Assembly (NCBI GenBank): GCA_945890735.1
Contig: CAMDCZ010000074.1
Coordinates: 1-5,975, forward strand
Reading direction: 5' to 3'
Origin: Bordetella parapertussis
Lineage (GTDB): Bacteria; Pseudomonadota; Gammaproteobacteria; Burkholderiales; Burkholderiaceae_C
Length of the DNA stretch: 5,975 nt
The position numbers were made by a program, and so were the translations under genes. Numbering within the stretch: the first letter of the stretch is position 1; every line of letters starts with the position of its first letter. The notes below the pieces were generated by a model. That model was given only the letters and a program-made list of their open reading frames with translations, was not told the origin of the DNA and made no database searches. This document shows positions 5,334 through 5,975 of this stretch, one piece after another.

Positions 5334-5975
5334 TCAGGCAAACACAGGCAGGGTGTCGAACTGGCCATTGAGCAAGCCCTGGCTGTTCGCGCCCATCCAG
5401 TTCTCCATCACGCTGGCGTAGACCCGGCGGAAGTCTGTGGTGTGCAGCACATTGCCCTCGGCGTTCAAGTTGCTCAGGCTGGGCGCTTGGCCGTGGTGGC
5501 CACCTTTGACACCTTGCCCCACCAAATACACATGGTTGGCCGTGCCGTGGTCGGTGCCCAAGCTGGTGTTCTCGGCAGCGCGGCGACCAAACTCGGAATA
5601 CACCATCACCACCACGTCTTTGTCGCGGCCTATGCGCTTCATGTCTTGCATGAAGCCACTGACGCCATCGGACACATAGGTGAGCAAGCGCTGGTGCAAC
5701 TCGGCTTGGTGCACATGGGTGTCAAACGCGTTGTGTCGATAAGCGGTGTGGTAGATGCGGGTGGGTAATTTGGCGTTGATCATGGAGGCCACCTTGGGCA
5801 GGTCCATGGGCAAGATGCCGTAGTCCACAGGGGTTTGGTAGCTGCGCCAAGCAGCGCGCACTTGTGCAGATGCTTGCCGGGCGCTTTGCGCGACATCTTC
5901 CAAAAACTGCAATGTGCCGTTTGCACTGCCTGACATGCCACCCATGTCTTTGTCGATCAGCGGACGGCTTTGGTA
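5334..5975 (-). CDS. DUF1501 family protein (C-terminal part, start outside window)
   Basis: The frame is open to the right edge of the window, so the first visible ATG at 5945 is internal and 213 residues of the C-terminal half are seen. The hallmark is the stretch 'VVVMVYSEFGRRAAENTSLG' followed by 'TDHGTANHVYLVGQGVKGG', in which the Glu-Phe-Gly-Arg and Asp-His-Gly motifs are characteristic of DUF1501 proteins. These are relatives of the alkaline phosphatase/sulfatase superfamily, and the Asp-His pair is a likely metal-site element. The tail 'TDFRRVYASVMENWMG...LNGQFDTLPVF' is also typical. Full-length members are normally about twice this long, often start with a Tat or Sec signal, and usually sit next to a DUF1800 gene; neither can be seen here. 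The physiological substrate of the family is not established. No strong terminator follows the stop, so some read-through into the regulator gene is possible. Confidence 0.9.
   Translation of the reverse strand, partial: YQSRPLIDKDMGGMSGSANGTLQFLEDVAQSARQASAQVRAAWRSYQTPVDYGILPMDLPKVASMINAKLPTRIYHTAYRHNAFDTHVHQAELHQRLLTYVSDGVSGFMQDMKRIGRDKDVVVMVYSEFGRRAAENTSLGTDHGTANHVYLVGQGVKGGHHGQAPSLSNLNAEGNVLHTTDFRRVYASVMENWMGANSQGLLNGQFDTLPVFA

Noticed and set aside
5442..5768. A 108-codon plus-strand frame containing five consecutive histidines
   Set aside because: It is antisense to the DUF1501 gene. The His run is the complement of GTG-rich valine/methionine codons in that gene, not a metal-binding motif.

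Overview
The window reads as chromosomal DNA of a betaproteobacterium, most likely of the Burkholderiales (Comamonadaceae-like). This is inferred from the moderately high GC content, the Arg-type elongation factor P next to its rhamnosyltransferase EarP, and a KpsC-type capsule protein. The genus cannot be fixed from sequence reading alone. All six well-formed genes look chromosomal. No insertion sequence, CRISPR array, tRNA or rRNA was seen.

Layout, left to right. (1) Positions 1-819 (+) hold the C-terminal part of a KpsC-like capsule polysaccharide protein whose start lies outside the window. (2) Positions 901-1104 (+) encode an unrecognised small protein with two predicted membrane segments. 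A bidirectional A/T-flanked hairpin follows and separates it from the convergent efp. (3) Positions 2825-1158 (-) hold earP and efp, a two-gene unit encoding elongation factor P with arginine at position 32 and the enzyme that rhamnosylates that arginine. (4) A 145-base divergent intergenic region contains a perfect 12-bp palindrome and a small hairpin. (5) Positions 2971-4479 (+) hold a DUF1330 protein and a class I/II PLP-dependent aminotransferase separated by 3 bases, probably co-transcribed. (6) Positions 5303-4466 (-) look like the remains of a toxin-antitoxin locus. It has a near-consensus promoter with an overlapping palindromic operator and an intact helix-turn-helix regulator. After these comes a decayed AbiEii-like nucleotidyltransferase, visible as an N-terminal piece and a candidate C-terminal piece in different frames with the middle missing. 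(7) Positions 5975-5334 (-) hold the C-terminal part of a DUF1501 protein that continues past the window edge.

The clearest functional unit is earP-efp, where enzyme and substrate are encoded together. The most interesting item is the toxin remnant: the antitoxin-like gene and its control region look intact, while the toxin has lost its catalytic middle. No convincing new biological system was found; most of the window is ordinary housekeeping content.
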